From Phytohalomonas tamaricis (GTDB lineage Bacteria > Pseudomonadota > Gammaproteobacteria > Pseudomonadales > Halomonadaceae): a stretch of 64,000 bases of DNA. Below, one piece after another: positions 26,827 to 38,724 of the stretch. The stretch's first letter is position 1; each line of letters opens with the position of its first letter. The stretch covers positions 1-64,000 of the forward strand of contig NZ_PVRV01000016.1 in NCBI RefSeq assembly GCF_003012345.1, in the 5' to 3' direction. The notes under the pieces are model-generated. The model made no database searches. It was given only the letters and a program-made list of their open reading frames with translations, and was not told the origin of the DNA. The position numbers and the translations under genes are program-made.

Positions 26827-26854
26827 CTTGAAAGGCGTGTGTCAGCCCCCATAA
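26827..26854 (+). promoter_or_regulatory. Sigma-32 promoter of dnaK
   Basis: A perfect -35 CTTGAAA (26827-26833), a 13-nt spacer and CCCCATAA (26847-26854), about 67 nt before the dnaK ATG. Same geometry as the grpE promoter. Confidence 0.9.
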
Positions 26855-26920
26855 AAGCATTCAACGACGCGGCAACAGCCGTACTGCAGATTGAAGCAAT
26901 GATTTTTTTGAGGTGAGCTC

Positions 26921-28846
26921 ATGGGACGTATCATTGGAATTGACTTGGGGACAACTAACTCTTGTGTTGCTGTCCTCGACGGTGACAAGACCAAAGTTAT
27001 TGAAAATGCCGAAGGTACTCGTACGACGCCTTCCATTATTGCCTATACCGACGATGGCGAAACGCTAGTTGGCCAGGCAGCCAAGCGTCAGGCAGTGACT
27101 AATCCGCAGAACACGCTTTATGCGGTCAAGCGCCTGATAGGCCGTAAGTTTACCGATGATGTCGTGCAAAAAGACATCAAGATGGTGCCTTACCAGATTG
27201 TCAAAGCCGACAACGGTGATGCCTGGGTACAGGTAAAAGACAAGAAAATGGCACCGCCGCAGATAAGCGCGGAAGTGCTTAAGAAAATGAAGAAGACCGC
27301 CGAGGACTATCTCGGTGAGGCCGTGACTGAAGCCGTTATCACCGTTCCGGCCTACTTCAATGACTCTCAGCGTCAAGCCACCAAAGATGCCGGTCGCATC
27401 GCCGGGCTTGATGTGAAGCGCATCATCAATGAGCCGACCGCAGCAGCGTTAGCTTATGGCATGGACAAGTCGCGCGGCGACAAGACCATTGCTGTTTATG
27501 ACTTGGGCGGCGGTACCTTTGATATCTCGATTATTGAAGTAGCCGATGTTGATGGTGAAACTCAGTTTGAAGTGCTGGCCACCAATGGTGACACGTTCCT
27601 GGGTGGTGAAGATTTCGATCTCAAGCTGATTGAATATCTTGTGCAGCAGTTCAAGGCCGACAGTGGTATTGACCTGTCTGGCGATTCGTTGGCCATGCAG
27701 CGTCTGAAAGAAGCTGCGGAAAAAGCCAAGATCGAGCTGTCTTCTGCACAGCAGACCGATGTCAACTTGCCTTACATCACGGCAGATCAGACCGGTCCGA
27801 AGCATATGAATGTCAAGGTCACGCGCGCCAAGCTCGAGTCCTTGGTCGAGGAGCTAGTACAGCGTTCGCTGCAGCCGTGTAAGACGGCAATGGCAGATGC
27901 CGGGCTCTCCAATAGCGAGATTGACGATGTCATTTTGGTAGGCGGTCAGACGCGCATGCCGATGGTTCAGCAAAAAGTTGCTGACTTCTTTGGCAAGGAA
28001 GCGCGTAAAGATGTCAACCCGGATGAAGCTGTCGCCATGGGTGCCGCGCTTCAGGGCGGTGTGCTGGGCGGTGATGTCAAAGACGTGCTGCTGTTGGATG
28101 TCACTCCGCTGACGTTGGGCATCGAAACGCTTGGTGGTGTCATGACGCCGCTGATCGAGAAGAACACCACGATTCCGACCAAGAAGACACAGACGTTCTC
28201 TACTGCTGAAGATAACCAGACAGCCGTGACGATTCATGTGCTGCAGGGTGAGCGTAAGCAGTCGACTCAAAACAAGTCGCTGGGGCGTTTTGATTTAGCT
28301 GACATTCCGCCAGCGCCGCGCGGTGTACCGCAGATCGAAGTGGCCTTCGACATTGATGCCAACGGTATCCTTAATGTGTCGGCCAAAGACAAGGCGACTA
28401 ATAAGGAACAGTCGATCGTTATCAAGGCTTCAGGTGGCCTGAGTGACGATGAGATCGATCAGATGGTTCGTGATGCCGAGGCGCATGCGGCTGAAGACAA
28501 GAAGTTTGAAGAGCTTGTTCAGCTACGCAACCAAGCCGATGGCATGATTCACGCATCGCGCAAGACGCTGGAAGAAGCCGGAGACAAGGCTAGCGCTGAA
28601 GAGCGCCAGCAGATCGAGACGGCCATCACCGAACTTGAAGAAGCACTCAAGGGTGATGATAAAGACGCCATTCAGGCCAAGCTTGATGCGTTGACCGAAG
28701 CTTCTGGCAACGTCGCACAGAAAATGTACGCTGAGCAGAGCCAGGCAGGTGGTGATCAGGCTGCTGGGCAGAGCGAAGGCAAGAAAGAAGACGATGTCGT
28801 TGACGCTGAGTACGAAGAAGTCAACGACGACCAGAAAAAGCAGTAA
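26921..28846 (+). CDS. dnaK: Molecular chaperone DnaK (Hsp70)
   Basis: A 641-residue Hsp70. The ATPase domain starts [18 protein letters not shown] and contains [29 protein letters not shown] and the [13 protein letters not shown] loop. The linker [16 protein letters not shown] is followed by the substrate-binding domain and a helical lid ending in an acidic, EEVNDD-type tail. Full length. Central to folding and, by family knowledge, to sigma-32 control. Confidence 0.98.
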   Translation: MGRIIGIDLGTTNSCVAVLDGDKTKVIENAEGTRTTPSIIAYTDDGETLVGQAAKRQAVTNPQNTLYAVKRLIGRKFTDDVVQKDIKMVPYQIVKADNGDAWVQVKDKKMAPPQISAEVLKKMKKTAEDYLGEAVTEAVITVPAYFNDSQRQATKDAGRIAGLDVKRIINEPTAAALAYGMDKSRGDKTIAVYDLGGGTFDISIIEVADVDGETQFEVLATNGDTFLGGEDFDLKLIEYLVQQFKADSGIDLSGDSLAMQRLKEAAEKAKIELSSAQQTDVNLPYITADQTGPKHMNVKVTRAKLESLVEELVQRSLQPCKTAMADAGLSNSEIDDVILVGGQTRMPMVQQKVADFFGKEARKDVNPDEAVAMGAALQGGVLGGDVKDVLLLDVTPLTLGIETLGGVMTPLIEKNTTIPTKKTQTFSTAEDNQTAVTIHVLQGERKQSTQNKSLGRFDLADIPPAPRGVPQIEVAFDIDANGILNVSAKDKATNKEQSIVIKASGGLSDDEIDQMVRDAEAHAAEDKKFEELVQLRNQADGMIHASRKTLEEAGDKASAEERQQIETAITELEEALKGDDKDAIQAKLDALTEASGNVAQKMYAEQSQAGGDQAAGQSEGKKEDDVVDAEYEEVNDDQKKQ

Positions 28847-28871
28847 CGCGAGTTCGTCACCTTGCATTATT

Positions 28872-28906
28872 GCGCGGGAGAACCATTGAGGTGGCAGCTC
28901 CCGCGC
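28872..28906 (+). promoter_or_regulatory. Hairpin in the dnaK-dnaJ intercistronic region
   Basis: GCGCGGGAG (28872-28880) pairs perfectly with CTCCCGCGC (28898-28906) around 17 nt. No T run follows, so it is not a plain terminator; it may adjust dnaJ expression or protect the dnaK message. Confidence 0.55.
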
Positions 28907-28947
28907 TGTTGTATGTAAGGAAACGATTTCGGAGGGCCGACTGACCC

Positions 28948-30099
28948 ATGTCCAAACGTGACTATTATGAAGTGCTAGGTGTCGAGCGGGGGGCTGATCA
29001 AAAAGAGATCAAAAAGGCCTACCGACGGCTGGCACAGAAATTTCACCCTGACCGCAATCCGGATGATGAGACCTCCGCCGAAAAATTTCGCGAGGTTTCC
29101 GAAGCTTACGAAATATTGTCTGATAACGAAAAACGCGCTGCCTATGATCAGTTTGGTCATGCCGGGGTAGATGGCCAGGCAGGCGGCTTCGGCGGAGGCG
29201 GTTTTGGTGGCGCCGGTGCCGGAGGTTTCAGTGACATCTTCGGCGATGTATTTGGCGATATTTTCGGTGGTGCTGGTGGCGGAAGACGCAATCCCAATGC
29301 GCCGCAACGCGGCTCGGATTTGCGCTACAACCTTGAGATCAATCTTGAGGAGGCGGTTGCCGGTACTAATGTCGATATTCGTGTTCCGCGCCTGACCGAG
29401 TGCAACCACTGCCATGGTGGCGGTGCTGAACCGGGCACTAGCAAGAAGTCCTGCCCAACCTGTAACGGCATAGGGCAAGTACGCATGCAGCAGGGCTTTT
29501 TTGCCGTGCAGCAGGCTTGCCCGACCTGTCATGGGCGTGGCGAAGTGGTCGATACACCATGCCGTAAATGTCATGGTGAAGGGCGTATTCAGGAAACTCG
29601 TACACTGGCAGTCAAGATTCCTGCGGGTGTCGATACCGGTGATCGTATCCGTCTCAATGGTGAAGGCGAGGCGGGGATAAACGGTGGACCGGCGGGTGAT
29701 CTTTACGTTCAGGTCATGATCAAGGCGCACCCTATTTTCGAGCGCGACGGCCGGGATCTTTATTGTGAGGTTCCGATCAATTTTGTCGATGCTACGCTGG
29801 GGGGTGAGCTTGAAGTTCCGACCTTGGAAGGGCGTGTGAAGCTTAAGATTCCCGCTGAGACTCAGTCGGGTAAGCTGTTCCGACTGCGCGGTAAAGGCGT
29901 CAAGCCAGTGCGCGGCGGAGCGCCTGGTGATTTGATGTGTAAGGTGGTGCTGGAGACGCCAGTTAATCTGAACGATGACCAGAAAGATTTGCTGCGTAAG
30001 TTCCAGGATAGCCTTGACGGTACTGGTAACAAGCATTCACCGCGTAAAAGCGGTTGGTTTGATGGGGTGAAGAAATTCTTCGAAGATATGCGGCCTTAG
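28948..30099 (+). CDS. dnaJ: Chaperone protein DnaJ (Hsp40)
   Basis: A 383-residue type I Hsp40. The J-domain (residues 4-70) carries the HPD in [10 protein letters not shown], then comes a Gly/Phe-rich linker. Four zinc repeats follow: [24 protein letters not shown] and CRKCHGEG. C-terminal substrate domains end the protein. It stimulates DnaK ATPase and delivers substrates. No separate heat-shock promoter is visible, so it probably depends on dnaK read-through. Confidence 0.97.
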   Translation: MSKRDYYEVLGVERGADQKEIKKAYRRLAQKFHPDRNPDDETSAEKFREVSEAYEILSDNEKRAAYDQFGHAGVDGQAGGFGGGGFGGAGAGGFSDIFGDVFGDIFGGAGGGRRNPNAPQRGSDLRYNLEINLEEAVAGTNVDIRVPRLTECNHCHGGGAEPGTSKKSCPTCNGIGQVRMQQGFFAVQQACPTCHGRGEVVDTPCRKCHGEGRIQETRTLAVKIPAGVDTGDRIRLNGEGEAGINGGPAGDLYVQVMIKAHPIFERDGRDLYCEVPINFVDATLGGELEVPTLEGRVKLKIPAETQSGKLFRLRGKGVKPVRGGAPGDLMCKVVLETPVNLNDDQKDLLRKFQDSLDGTGNKHSPRKSGWFDGVKKFFEDMRP

Positions 30100-30137
30100 G
30101 CATCGTCGTAGTTACCTCTGATAACAATGCTGGATCG

Positions 30138-30169
30138 AAAAGGGCTCTGCTATGTGGGGCCCTTTTTTT
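30138..30169 (+). terminator. Intrinsic terminator after dnaJ
   Basis: AAAGGGCTC pairs with GGGGCCCTTT and T7 follows; it ends the grpE-dnaK-dnaJ unit. Confidence 0.85.
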
Positions 30170-30215
30170 GTCTTGGCTTGTGCAGGCTCAATGTGTCGAT
30201 GTGTTGTGGCGAGCA

Positions 30216-32078
<1,863 letters not shown>

Positions 32079-32527
32079 GAGCACGGTCATAAATAAAGAA
32101 GCTATTTATCAGTAGGCGCCGGTAGTCAGGTGGGTTGAGAACCCTTTTATCCGGCCTGGCTCGGGTGCCTAAGGATGAGCTGGGGGACTCGCTCTAGGAA
32201 ATGTGTTCGCAGAGCGGTGCTGTCTCCTTGTGTTTATTAAGCATCCTGTTACGTACAAGGATGGTGTTGATGAGCATAATCGAGTATCATCGACACAATT
32301 TGGCCGGGTTGAACCCGCAGCCCAGTGGCAATCGCACAAGCGGGATGAAACCCTTCGGGATTTCGTCCCGCTTTTTTGCAAGCCGGTAGCATAGGAATGT
32401 CAGAACGCTATCGGTAGCGGCACATGTGGGGTTCCGGCCGGATATGCTTTCTGCCCGGTGTGACATGGCTTTATATGATAGCGTGCATGGCATGCCGGGT
32501 AATTCATTTGCCCTGGAGGACGTTGCG
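32079..32527 (+). other. dapB-carA intercistronic region / carA leader
   Basis: About 450 bp. A short GGGTT/AACCC hairpin with TTTT lies at 32132-32148, a CGGGT/ACCCG hairpin at 32305-32317, and a strong UUCG-loop terminator at 32338-32377, about 150 nt before carA. Short open frames cross the terminator, but none shows a good ribosome-binding site. The terminator may end dapB or attenuate carAB. Confidence 0.55.
32338..32377 (+). terminator. Intrinsic terminator (or attenuator) before carA
   Basis: AAGCGGGA...GAAA pairs with TTTC...TCCCGCTT around a TTCG tetraloop (one internal mismatch), then T6. It lies 260 nt past dapB and 150 nt before carA. Confidence 0.85.
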
Positions 32528-33679
32528 TTGATCAAACCCGCGATACTGGCGCTCGAAGATGGTAGCGTATTTCACGGTGTCTCCATCGGTGCTGACGGTC
32601 AAACCAGCGGTGAGGTGGTGTTCAACACGGCCATGACCGGCTATCAGGAAATCTTGACCGATCCTTCCTACCTTCGCCAGATTGTCACCCTAACCTACCC
32701 GCATATCGGCAATACCGGCATTAATGAAGAAGATGTCGAGTCCAGCCAGATATGTGCGGCTGGGCTTGTCATCCGAGACCTGCCGCGCCTGGCAAGCAAT
32801 TTTCGCAGTTTGCGTTCACTCGATGAGTATCTGCGTGCCCATAATATTTTGGGTATTGCCGACATCGATACGCGCCGCCTGACGCGTATTCTGCGTGACA
32901 AAGGTGCGCAGAGTGGTGCGATTCTTGCCGGCCCCGAGGCTGAGGGTGAAGACGCGCATGAGCGGGCTATCCAGGCCGCGCGTGCTTTTCCCGGCTTGAA
33001 AGGGATGGACCTGGCCCAAGTGGCCAGTGCCAGGGAAATCTATGACTGGCACGACGGTGAGTGGACGCTTGGGCAGGGATACACCAACTTGCGTGAAGGC
33101 GAGCGGCCATACCATGTGGTCGCCTATGATTACGGCACCAAGCACAACATCTTCCGCATGCTGACCCAGCGAGGTTGTCGCCTGACGATAGTGCCGGCCA
33201 AGACTCCTGCTGCGGACGTGCTGGCAATGAAGCCGGACGGCGTTTTTCTTGCCAATGGCCCGGGAGATCCCGAACCGTGCGACTATGCCATTACTGCAAT
33301 TCGGGACGTTCTGGATACTAAAACGCCTGTATTCGGCATCTGTCTCGGTCATCAACTGCTGGCACTAGCCAGTGGCGCCCGGACGATGAAGATGAGTCAT
33401 GGGCACCATGGCGCCAACCATCCGGTGCTGGATCTGAAGAGTGGTCATGTGATGATCACTAGTCAAAACCATGGTTTCGCTGCAGACGAGGCGACGCTTC
33501 CCGCTAACGTCAAGGCGACGCATCGCTCCCTGTTCGACGGGACGCTTCAAGGAATCGAGCTTACGGACTGTCCCGCATTCAGCTTCCAGGGACACCCTGA
33601 AGCAAGCCCCGGGCCTCATGATGTTTCGCCGCTGTTTGACCGCTTCGTTGCCATGATGGCTGAGCGACGCGCCAGCTGA
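32528..33679 (+). CDS. carA: Carbamoyl-phosphate synthase small subunit
   Basis: A 383-residue glutaminase subunit that supplies ammonia to CarB for arginine and pyrimidine synthesis. N-terminal [11 protein letters not shown], the [11 protein letters not shown] segment and the C-terminal class I GATase triad (Cys in FGICLGHQ, His/Glu in QGHPEASPG) are present. The start is TTG at 32528 with GGAGG upstream; E. coli carA also starts at TTG at this position. First gene of carA-carB-greA. Confidence 0.96.
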   Translation: MIKPAILALEDGSVFHGVSIGADGQTSGEVVFNTAMTGYQEILTDPSYLRQIVTLTYPHIGNTGINEEDVESSQICAAGLVIRDLPRLASNFRSLRSLDEYLRAHNILGIADIDTRRLTRILRDKGAQSGAILAGPEAEGEDAHERAIQAARAFPGLKGMDLAQVASAREIYDWHDGEWTLGQGYTNLREGERPYHVVAYDYGTKHNIFRMLTQRGCRLTIVPAKTPAADVLAMKPDGVFLANGPGDPEPCDYAITAIRDVLDTKTPVFGICLGHQLLALASGARTMKMSHGHHGANHPVLDLKSGHVMITSQNHGFAADEATLPANVKATHRSLFDGTLQGIELTDCPAFSFQGHPEASPGPHDVSPLFDRFVAMMAERRAS

Positions 33680-33743
33680 CCCTCGGTGTTGGTTAGCTGA
33701 CTTTAACGCTGATTCTTAACGTTTATCCGCCGCGGAAACCGTC

Positions 33744-36700
33744 ATGCCAAAACGTACAGATATTAAAAGCATTTTAATCATTGGTGCCGGGCCTATTGTT
33801 ATAGGCCAGGCGAGTGAGTTCGACTATTCTGGCGCGCAGGCCTGCAAGGCGCTGCGCGAGGAGGGGTACCGGGTCATTTTGGTGAACTCCAACCCGGCCA
33901 CCATCATGACCGACCCGGTGATGGCGGATGCGACCTACATTGAGCCGATCACTTGGGAAACGGTAGCGCGTATCATCGAGAGAGAGCGCCCCGAGGCGTT
34001 ACTACCGACCATGGGTGGTCAGACGGCCCTGAACTGTGCGCTTGCGCTTGAAAAGCACGGTGTGCTGGAAAAATTCGGGGTCGAAATGATCGGTGCCAAT
34101 GCCGATACCATTGATAAGGCTGAAGATCGTAATCGCTTTGATCAGGCGATGAAAAAGATTGGCCTTGAGTGCCCGAAAGCAAAGATCGCGCACTCTATGG
34201 AAGAGGCGTGGGAGATTCAAGCGGAGCTTGGTTTCCCTTGTATCATTCGTCCATCGTTCACCATGGGCGGCTCCGGCGGCGGTGTGGCCTACAACAAGGA
34301 AGAGTTCGATGAGATATGCCACCGTGGCTTCGAACTTTCTCCGACCCGCGAGCTTTTGATTGACGAGTCATTGCTCGGTTGGAAGGAATATGAGATGGAG
34401 GTCGTTCGTGATAAGAACGATAACTGCATCATCGTTTGCGCCATCGAAAACTTTGATCCGATGGGAGTGCATACAGGGGATTCGATTACCGTTGCGCCAG
34501 CCCAAACGCTGACCGATAAAGAATATCAGATCATGCGCAACGCATCGCTTGCGGTGCTGCGCGAGATTGGCGTTGAGACTGGCGGCTCCAACGTTCAGTT
34601 TGGTGTCGATCCCGATACAGGGCGCATGGTAGTCATCGAAATGAATCCGCGTGTGTCGCGTTCGTCTGCGCTGGCCTCCAAGGCGACAGGCTTCCCGATC
34701 GCGAAGATCGCCGCCAAGCTGGCAGTCGGCTATACACTCGATGAGTTGCAAAACGATATTACCGGTGGCGCTACGCCTGCATCGTTCGAGCCGGCAATCG
34801 ACTATGTCGTCACTAAGATTCCGCGCTTTACCTTCGAGAAGTTTCCTCAGGCCAATGACCGTTTAACTACGCAGATGAAGTCAGTCGGCGAAGTTATGGC
34901 AATTGGTCGGACATTCCAGGAATCGTTGCAGAAGGCGTTACGTGGACTAGAAACTGACGCAGTCGGCCTAGACCCTAAGCTGGTTCGTTTTGATGAAGCG
35001 GCCATGGCCTTGATGCAGGGCGAGCTGCAGCGCCCCGGCGCTGACCGTATTTTCTACGTTGGTGATGCCTTCCGTGCTGGGCTTTCGGTAGATGAAATTT
35101 TTGCGTATACCAAGATTGATCGCTGGTTCCTGATTCAGATCGAGGAGCTCATCCAGCTTGAAGCCGAGGTGGCAAAGCTGAAACTTGCCGGTCTCGATTA
35201 TCGCAATGTCTATCAGCTCAAGCGTAAGGGCTTCAGCGATGCTCGTCTGGCGCAGTTGCTGGGTATAGGCGAGGGTGAGTTCCGGCAGCATCGCCATCAG
35301 CTTGGAGTGCATCCCGTTTATAAGCGTGTCGATACGTGTGCAGCAGAGTTTGCAACGTCGACGGCTTACATGTACTCAACTTATGAAGAGGAATGTGAAG
35401 CTGCGCCCAGTGATCGGCAGAAGATCATGGTGCTTGGCGGCGGGCCGAACCGTATCGGGCAAGGTATCGAGTTCGATTACTGCTGTGTTCATGCCGCTCT
35501 TGCCATGCGTGAAGACGGCTATGAAACCATCATGGTTAATTGTAATCCTGAAACGGTATCAACCGATTATGATACTTCGGATCGCCTCTATTTTGAGCCG
35601 GTAACGCTTGAAGATGTGCTGGAGGTTGTGGCGAAAGAGAAGCCAGTGGGTGTGATCGTGCAGTTTGGCGGGCAGACACCCCTAAAGTTGGCCCGTGATC
35701 TTGAAGCTGCTGGCGTGCCGATAATCGGCACAACACCGGATGCCATCGACCGTGCTGAGGATCGGGAACGCTTCCAGCAAATGATCGAAAAGCTAGGGCT
35801 GAAGCAGCCGCTGAACGCTACAGCGCGTAGTTTCGATGAGGCCTTTGCCAAGGCCGAGGCGATCGGTTATCCATTGGTAGTTCGGCCTTCCTACGTGTTG
35901 GGTGGGCGCGCGATGGAAATCGTTTATACGGCCGATGAGCTTGAGCGTTATATGACTAATGCGGTCAAGGTCTCCAATGCCTCTCCCGTCCTGCTTGATC
36001 ATTTCCTGAATGCCGCCATCGAGGTTGATATTGATGCGGTCAGCGATGGTAAGGAGGTAGTGATTGGCGGAATCATGCAGCATATTGAACAGGCTGGCGT
36101 GCATTCGGGAGACTCTGCATGCTCGCTGCCACCCTACTCGTTGCCTAAAGATGTTCAGGATGAGATGCGTGATCAAGTCAAGCGCATGGCGCTTGAGTTG
36201 AATGTCATTGGCCTGATGAACGTACAGCTAGCGTGGCAGGATGGCGAAATCTATATCATCGAGGTTAATCCACGTGCCTCTCGTACCGTGCCGTTTGTCT
36301 CCAAATGTATCGGACGCTCCTTGGCGCAGGTCGCAGCACGTTGTATGGCGGGAAAGACCCTCGCTGAGCAAGACTTTACTCGGGAGCTGATTCCTGGCTA
36401 TTTCAGCGTCAAGGAAGCGGTTTTTCCGTTCAACAAGTTCCCCGGAGTTGATCCCATCCTGTCGCCGGAAATGAAGTCCACCGGAGAGGTGATGGGCAGT
36501 GGCGAGACTTTCGCTGAGGCCTTTTACAAGGCGCAACTGGGCGCTAGCGAGCCGATGCCTCCGCTGGATGGCGAGCGTACAGCTTTTCTTTCTGTCAGGG
36601 ACCCTGATAAGGAAGGTGTTATCGACGTGGCGCGCTCTTTGCTAACGTTAGGATTTAACCTGATCGCGACGCGTGGCACTGCCCAAGCATTATCGGCTGC

Positions 36701-36974
36701 GGGGCTTCCGGTCAAGGCGGTTAATAAGGTATTCGAAGGTCGTCCGCATATTGTTGATATGCTTAAGAACGACGAGGTGGCCTATATCGTCAATACTACT
36801 GAAGGCCGCCAGGCAATAAGTGATTCTTCTGTAATCCGCCGTACCGCGCTTGCCCATAAAGTACCTTATGCGACAACGCTGGCAGGTGCGCATGCTGTAT
36901 GCATGGCACTTGCATATGGTAATGAAATCACCGTGCGACGGCTTCAGGAACTGCATGCAGGAGCAAGTACATGA
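33744..36974 (+). CDS. carB: Carbamoyl-phosphate synthase large subunit
   Basis: A 1076-residue enzyme with two homologous ATP-grasp halves. The first (residues 1-400, [22 protein letters not shown]) makes carboxyphosphate, the second (from about 555, [14 protein letters not shown]) phosphorylates carbamate. An oligomerisation domain lies between them and an MGS-like allosteric domain at the C-terminus (from about 935, [11 protein letters not shown]...). Length matches E. coli. The stop overlaps the greA start (ATGA). Confidence 0.98.
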   Translation: MPKRTDIKSILIIGAGPIVIGQASEFDYSGAQACKALREEGYRVILVNSNPATIMTDPVMADATYIEPITWETVARIIERERPEALLPTMGGQTALNCALALEKHGVLEKFGVEMIGANADTIDKAEDRNRFDQAMKKIGLECPKAKIAHSMEEAWEIQAELGFPCIIRPSFTMGGSGGGVAYNKEEFDEICHRGFELSPTRELLIDESLLGWKEYEMEVVRDKNDNCIIVCAIENFDPMGVHTGDSITVAPAQTLTDKEYQIMRNASLAVLREIGVETGGSNVQFGVDPDTGRMVVIEMNPRVSRSSALASKATGFPIAKIAAKLAVGYTLDELQNDITGGATPASFEPAIDYVVTKIPRFTFEKFPQANDRLTTQMKSVGEVMAIGRTFQESLQKALRGLETDAVGLDPKLVRFDEAAMALMQGELQRPGADRIFYVGDAFRAGLSVDEIFAYTKIDRWFLIQIEELIQLEAEVAKLKLAGLDYRNVYQLKRKGFSDARLAQLLGIGEGEFRQHRHQLGVHPVYKRVDTCAAEFATSTAYMYSTYEEECEAAPSDRQKIMVLGGGPNRIGQGIEFDYCCVHAALAMREDGYETIMVNCNPETVSTDYDTSDRLYFEPVTLEDVLEVVAKEKPVGVIVQFGGQTPLKLARDLEAAGVPIIGTTPDAIDRAEDRERFQQMIEKLGLKQPLNATARSFDEAFAKAEAIGYPLVVRPSYVLGGRAMEIVYTADELERYMTNAVKVSNASPVLLDHFLNAAIEVDIDAVSDGKEVVIGGIMQHIEQAGVHSGDSACSLPPYSLPKDVQDEMRDQVKRMALELNVIGLMNVQLAWQDGEIYIIEVNPRASRTVPFVSKCIGRSLAQVAARCMAGKTLAEQDFTRELIPGYFSVKEAVFPFNKFPGVDPILSPEMKSTGEVMGSGETFAEAFYKAQLGASEPMPPLDGERTAFLSVRDPDKEGVIDVARSLLTLGFNLIATRGTAQALSAAGLPVKAVNKVFEGRPHIVDMLKNDEVAYIVNTTEGRQAISDSSVIRRTALAHKVPYATTLAGAHAVCMALAYGNEITVRRLQELHAGAST

Positions 36975-37447
36975 ATAAAGTGCCGATGACTGTCGTGGGC
37001 GAAAAAGCGCTCAGAGACGAATTGAATCAGTTGAAAAGTGTGGAACGTCCTAAGGTGATCAATGCAATTTCCGAGGCACGAGAGCATGGTGACCTCAAAG
37101 AAAATGCGGAGTATCACGCTGCACGTGAGCAGCAAGGGTTCATTGAGGGACGTATCCAAGAGATCGAAGGTAAGCTGTCGAATTCTCAAGTCATTGACGT
37201 CACCAAAATGCCAAAGACTGGCAAGGTAATTTTTGGTGTGACGGTCAACCTGTTGAACCTCGATACCGATGAGGAAGTACGGTATCGTATCGTTGGCGAG
37301 GACGAAGCCGAGATCAAGGCGGGTAAGGTGTCTTTGACATCACCGGTTGCCCGGGCATTGATCGGAAAGGAAGAGGGCGATATCGTGACCGTTCGTACAC
37401 CGCGAGGTGACGTTGAGTATGAGATCAATAAGGTCGAACATATCTAA
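36971..37447 (+). CDS. greA: Transcript cleavage factor GreA
   Basis: A 158-residue factor that rescues backtracked RNA polymerase. The N-terminal coiled coil (LRDELNQL...[20 protein letters not shown]) has the tip acidic residues D and E; the FKBP-like C-domain ends [12 protein letters not shown]. Its ATG overlaps the carB stop; a carA-carB-greA operon is described for P. aeruginosa. Confidence 0.97.
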   Translation: MNKVPMTVVGEKALRDELNQLKSVERPKVINAISEAREHGDLKENAEYHAAREQQGFIEGRIQEIEGKLSNSQVIDVTKMPKTGKVIFGVTVNLLNLDTDEEVRYRIVGEDEAEIKAGKVSLTSPVARALIGKEEGDIVTVRTPRGDVEYEINKVEHI

Positions 37448-37464
37448 CCTGGCGCTTTAGATAT

Positions 37465-37500
37465 AAAGGCTCTCAATGAACGATCATTGTGAGCCTTTTA
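37465..37500 (+). terminator. Intrinsic terminator after greA
   Basis: AAAGGCTC pairs with GAGCCTTT, with an inner AATGA/TCATT helix, followed by a T run. Confidence 0.85.
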
Positions 37501-37559
37501 GCGATGACCACGTAGAACGATACTAACAAGCCAATGCAATAGGGTGATGATCGGCTTGT

Positions 37560-37874
37560 TCACTCTTGACTGTAGCGTGTGACATTGGAGAGCTTTGGAT
37601 TGGCTTTAGGGTTTTTACGGTAGAGTAACGCCATTTTTCCGATAGTCTGAACTACTTCTGCCTGCGCGGTTTCTGCCAGATGATCGACAATGTCGTTCCT
37701 GATGTCACGGTCATTGATCGCCAGCTTGATCTTGATCAGTTCATGATCATTGAGAGCGCGCTCAAGTTCAGTTTTTGCGCCTTCGGAAAGGCCGTTTTCA
37801 GAAATCTGGACTACCGGGTTCAAGTGATGCCCGATGCTGCGAAAGCTTTTCTTTTGTGCCGATGACAAGCTCAT
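37560..37874 (-). CDS. yhbY: CRM-domain ribosome assembly RNA-binding protein YhbY
   Basis: A 104-residue single CRM domain that associates with pre-50S particles. LSSAQKKSFRSIGHHLNPVVQI, the GLSEGAKTELERAL helix, HELIKIKL and the end GKMALLYRKNP are diagnostic. The ATG at 37874 fits the family start; a TTG six codons upstream is possible. Divergent from rlmE, as in E. coli. Confidence 0.93.
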   Translation of the reverse strand: MSLSSAQKKSFRSIGHHLNPVVQISENGLSEGAKTELERALNDHELIKIKLAINDRDIRNDIVDHLAETAQAEVVQTIGKMALLYRKNPKANPKLSNVTRYSQE

Positions 37875-38001
37875 GATATCTTGGGTGCTCAAACGATATA
37901 AGTTGTGTTTAATCTCGAACCATCCAGTTTACTTTAGTTGATGACTCGTTCGCCAACTTCTCTAATGCTTCTATTAAATCTTTTCCCTCCCAGGTGATGC
38001 T

Positions 38002-38634
38002 GTGGCACGCTCTGCTCACTCTAAAAAAAGTAGTGCCGGCTGGCTAAAAGAGCACTTTGACGATGTTTATGTCCAGCGTTCGTGGCAAGATGGCTATCGT
38101 AGCCGAGCCAGCTACAAATTGCTCGAAATTGATGAAAAGGATCGTCTGTTAAGACCCGGCATGACGATTGTCGACCTCGGCGCAGCGCCGGGGGGATGGA
38201 GTCAGATTGCTGCGGATAAGGTCGGTGCTCAAGGCGTGGTCATCGCTTCCGATATTTTGGAAATGGATGCGCTCGCTGGCGTGCACTTCATTCAGGGAGA
38301 CTTTACCGAAGAGGCCATACTGAATGATATCCTAACCGCAGTGAACGATCGTGGTGTTGACCTGGTCATTTCTGATATGGCGCCTAATATGAGTGGCCAA
38401 TCTGCTATCGACCAGCCTAGTGCCATGTATCTGGTTGAGCTAGCGCTCGACCTTGCTACACAAGTGCTAAAGCCTGGCGGAGATTTTTTAGCTAAAGTAT
38501 TCCAAGGCGAAGGGTTTGATGATTATCTTCGTGCAATGCGACAAGCCTTTGATAAGGTGTCTACACGTAAGCCGTCGGCTTCTCGGTCGCGTTCACGTGA
38601 GGTCTATCTGCTTGGGCGCGGATTCCGCGGTTGA
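38002..38634 (+). CDS. rlmE: 23S rRNA 2'-O-ribose U2552 methyltransferase
   Basis: A 210-residue SAM methyltransferase (FtsJ/RrmJ) acting on the 50S A loop. [15 protein letters not shown], the SAM loop [20 protein letters not shown] with the catalytic Asp, and [13 protein letters not shown] with the catalytic Lys are present. The start is GTG at 38002. It precedes ftsH, the classic heat-shock pair. Confidence 0.95.
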   Translation: MARSAHSKKSSAGWLKEHFDDVYVQRSWQDGYRSRASYKLLEIDEKDRLLRPGMTIVDLGAAPGGWSQIAADKVGAQGVVIASDILEMDALAGVHFIQGDFTEEAILNDILTAVNDRGVDLVISDMAPNMSGQSAIDQPSAMYLVELALDLATQVLKPGGDFLAKVFQGEGFDDYLRAMRQAFDKVSTRKPSASRSRSREVYLLGRGFRG

Positions 38635-38635
38635 G

Positions 38636-38664
38636 CTTGTAACTCGGTAGGTTCGTCCCCACAT
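38636..38664 (+). promoter_or_regulatory. Sigma-32-like promoter of ftsH
   Basis: CTTGTAA (38636-38642), a 14-nt spacer and CCCCACAT (38657-38664) resemble the heat-shock consensus with one mismatch in each element. It begins 1 nt after the rlmE stop and lies 60 nt before the ftsH start. Confidence 0.65.
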
Positions 38665-38724
38665 GGGTAGAACCATCCTCTCCGGCCGCGTTTGGCAGTC
38701 AGAATCACTAATGAGGGTATTCCC

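Noticed and set aside
28975..30036. Minus-strand 353-codon ORF opposite dnaJ
   Set aside because: A shadow of dnaJ, which has full domain structure in the plus frame.
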